From NCBI GenBank assembly GCA_934615145.1, contig CAKTTM010000099.1, positions 1-6,798 of the forward strand: a DNA stretch of 6,798 nucleotides. The letters are read 5' to 3'. The stretch's first letter is position 1. The number at the start of each line of letters is the position of its first letter. The DNA is from an uncultured Clostridia bacterium. Its GTDB lineage: Bacteria; Bacillota; Clostridia; Christensenellales; Aristaeellaceae. A program made the translations under genes and the position numbers. Shown one piece after another: positions 5,101-6,798 of the stretch. The notes under the pieces were generated by a model. It had not been told where the DNA came from, ran no database searches, and saw nothing but the letters and a program-made list of their open reading frames with translations.

Positions 5101-5967
5101 TCAGCGCTTCTCCATCAATGATGTCAGCAAATCGCGGTTGGTGTCCAGCCCCTCGCCCGCCATCAGGGCTGGCAGCAGATCGCTTTCAATCTCATCCTTT
5201 AGAAATAGAGCACGCCTGCCGATGATGATCATCGGCACATATTGCCGGTCCGGGTGCACAAAGAGTGTGTCATAAAAGCGCTGCACCACCTTCATCTGCG
5301 CGGGGATCTGCTTTTCCAGGCTTATAAAGCGTACCCGGCTGACTGTGCCATCGGCAAGTGTGACGGCCTCGGGTAGCGCGGCGAAGAAATCCTCCAGTTC
5401 TTTACAGTAGGGACAGTAATCCTTATAGAAATAGACGATGAGGCTGTCCTGTGGGCCGATGTCCTCCAGGCAGTCGCTGCGCGGGGCGATGAACTGCTGC
5501 CCCTCCTGGGGGCTGCGCCGCCAGGCGGCGTCTGCCGGCATGCGGGACATCACCTGCGGGATCAGGGCGGTCAGCTTCTGTTCACTTTCCTCACCGATGA
5601 GCACATCGCCCCAACCCGGCTCGCCTACCAGATATAGCGGCAGGCGATTCCATTGCGCCTGTGGCACCTCAAAGGCCTTCAGGTATGCCTGCTGTTCTTT
5701 GCGGATGGGCTCATACATCAGGTTGCGCACCTTGATCTGCAGGCTGCCATCCTCATAGCGCGCGCGGTGCTGGGCTATGAGGCGGCCAAGAACCTCGCTG
5801 ACCACGGCGCAGTCGCGGCAGCCGGTGTCCGCGGAGGCGCAGCCGCCGCAAGGATCATAGAGATAGACGCGCAGCTCCAGTGGCTCCTGCTCATCGGTGG
5901 GTAGCGCCTGCGCAGTGGGCAGCGCCAGCAGCAGTGCGCAAAGCAGCGACAGCAGCGCTTTAGCCAT
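5101..5967 (-). CDS. Exported protein with two thioredoxin-like modules
   Basis: This 288-residue protein is probably secreted or membrane-tethered and takes part in thiol-disulfide exchange outside the cytoplasm. Residues 1-21 look like a signal peptide (Lys3, hydrophobic core, TAQA with a cut after Ala21). The first module (about 31-138) has LELRVYLYDPC leading to C40-G-G-C43 and a second pair C50-R-D-C53. A later RLP (Pro110) suits the cis-proline of a thioredoxin fold. The second module (about 172-270) is more typical: DSLIVYFYKDYCPYC with active-site C185-P-Y-C188, and YVPMIIIG with Pro245 as cis-proline. A lone Cys166 lies in the linker. The start ATG overlaps the upstream ATPase stop by 8 bp (ATGGCTAA) and has only a weak GAAGACGG site, implying translational coupling. 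I recognise the fold pattern, not a named gene; the partner proteins are unknown. A single-domain redox-active protein with a decayed or metal-binding first module is the main alternative. Confidence 0.72.
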   Translation of the reverse strand: MAKALLSLLCALLLALPTAQALPTDEQEPLELRVYLYDPCGGCASADTGCRDCAVVSEVLGRLIAQHRARYEDGSLQIKVRNLMYEPIRKEQQAYLKAFEVPQAQWNRLPLYLVGEPGWGDVLIGEESEQKLTALIPQVMSRMPADAAWRRSPQEGQQFIAPRSDCLEDIGPQDSLIVYFYKDYCPYCKELEDFFAALPEAVTLADGTVSRVRFISLEKQIPAQMKVVQRFYDTLFVHPDRQYVPMIIIGRRALFLKDEIESDLLPALMAGEGLDTNRDLLTSLMEKR

Positions 5968-6798
5968 CCGTCTTCAGGCTTTCATCCGGCTTTACCAGCG
6001 GATAATAGCACAGCACCCTGCGCTCTGCGCCCAGTGCCACCATGGGGGGCACGGTCGTGCGGCAGCGCTCATCCGCGTAGGGGCAGCGTGGGGCAAATTT
6101 GCAGCAGGTGGCCGTATACTCCTTATCCTCCATGTCCGGCAGTGCCACATCGTCCTGCCACTTATCACCTACCCGCGGTATGGCGTTCATCAACAGCGCT
6201 GTGTAGGGATGCGCCGGATGATCCATGATGGCTTTGGCTGGGCCATACTCAATCTGTACGCCCCTATATAGGGTGGAGATATAGTCGGAGATGTAGTAGG
6301 CGGTGGACAGGTCGTGGGTGATATAGATGAAGGAGACCTTGTACTTGTCCTTGAGCTCCTTGAAGAGATTGACAATGTTCATCTTCAGCGAGGCGTCGAT
6401 CGCGGCGACCGGCTCATCGGCAATGATCAGCTTTGGCCGGGTCAGCAAAGCCCTGGCGATAGATACGCGCTGCAGTTCACCACCGGAGAACTGCGCTGTG
6501 AACTTGTCCTTCACCGCTTCCAGTGACAGGCCGACATCCCGCAGTGTGCTGTCAATCAGCTTTTCGGCCTCCTGTCGGTTTGGGGAGATCTTCAGCCGCA
6601 GCGCGGTGTTAAACAGGTAGCTGTCCACTGGCTTTCTGGGGGAGAAGGATTCATAGGGGTTTTGGAAAATGGGCTGCACATCCAGGCGGAACTGTAAGGG
6701 CTTATAGTGCCTTTTGTCGGTATAATCCTGCCCTTGCAGACGAATGCTGCCCTCATCAGGCTTGTGGACACGCAGAATCATCTTGCACAGTGTGCTCT
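5960..6798 (-). CDS. Peptide/nickel-type (Opp/Dpp) ABC transporter ATP-binding protein, 5' end beyond window
   Basis: This is the carboxy-terminal 278 residues of an ATPase that drives oligopeptide (or related oligosaccharide) import. The first visible codons read STLCKMILR, the tail of a Walker A motif, so the gene begins outside the right edge. Counting from the first visible Met (6781): Q-loop Gln40 in IFQNPYESFSP, signature FSGGE at 98-102, Walker B LIIADE with Glu123, D-loop AAID instead of the usual SALD, and switch His156 in ITHD. After the ATPase core comes the Opp/Dpp C-terminal domain starting near HPAHPYTALLMNAIP, with cysteines 227, 233, 240 and 258 (CX5CX6CX17C), which in related DppD/OppD-type proteins hold a [4Fe-4S] cluster. 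It resembles the second, OppF/DppF-like ATPase of the pair. It overlaps the downstream exported thioredoxin-like gene by 8 bp. Confidence 0.92.
   Translation of the reverse strand, partial: STLCKMILRVHKPDEGSIRLQGQDYTDKRHYKPLQFRLDVQPIFQNPYESFSPRKPVDSYLFNTALRLKISPNRQEAEKLIDSTLRDVGLSLEAVKDKFTAQFSGGELQRVSIARALLTRPKLIIADEPVAAIDASLKMNIVNLFKELKDKYKVSFIYITHDLSTAYYISDYISTLYRGVQIEYGPAKAIMDHPAHPYTALLMNAIPRVGDKWQDDVALPDMEDKEYTATCCKFAPRCPYADERCRTTVPPMVALGAERRVLCYYPLVKPDESLKTDG

Overview
The window looks like a piece of chromosome from a GC-rich (by eye about 60% G+C) Gram-positive anaerobe, most likely a Bacillota/Clostridia member such as a Christensenellales-type lineage. This placement is inference. 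It rests on strong purine-rich Shine-Dalgarno sites (AAGGAGG, GAAGGAGGG), an MKK-type signal peptide, a tRNA with encoded CCA, and a clostridial style of flavoprotein and peptide transporter. The genes are ordinary chromosomal ones. I see no phage genes, transposase, CRISPR array or insertion sequence.

Layout, left to right. Positions 11-2269 (minus strand) hold a complete polar amino acid ABC uptake operon, transcribed in the order substrate-binding protein, permease, ATPase. A perfect 12-bp GC hairpin sits between the binding-protein and permease genes. Positions 2270-2522 are a non-coding divergent region with a small AT-rich island and a TGCAT/ATGCA dyad. Positions 2523-3284 (plus) encode a flavodoxin-fold FMN reductase with an Isf-like cysteine motif. 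It converges on glucose-6-phosphate dehydrogenase (zwf, minus, 3306-4823), with only 21 bp between the two stop codons.

Positions 4824-4954 are a compact divergent promoter region serving zwf and a tRNA-Arg(CCU) gene at 4955-5031. The tRNA is closed by a strong intrinsic terminator at 5035-5071. Positions 5101-5967 (minus) encode an exported protein with two thioredoxin-like modules. Its start overlaps the end of a peptide/nickel-type ABC transporter ATPase (minus, 5960 to beyond the right edge), so the two are probably cotranscribed.

The genes fall into four units: amino acid uptake, a stand-alone flavin reductase, the entry enzyme of the oxidative pentose phosphate route (which makes NADPH, the usual electron source for such reductases), and a peptide uptake operon ending in an exported thiol-redox protein. 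The points most worth a second look are the apparent CTG start of zwf, supported by both a Shine-Dalgarno site and a promoter that excludes the longer reading frame, and the tandem thioredoxin-like exported protein coupled to the peptide transporter. I found no convincing new multi-gene system.
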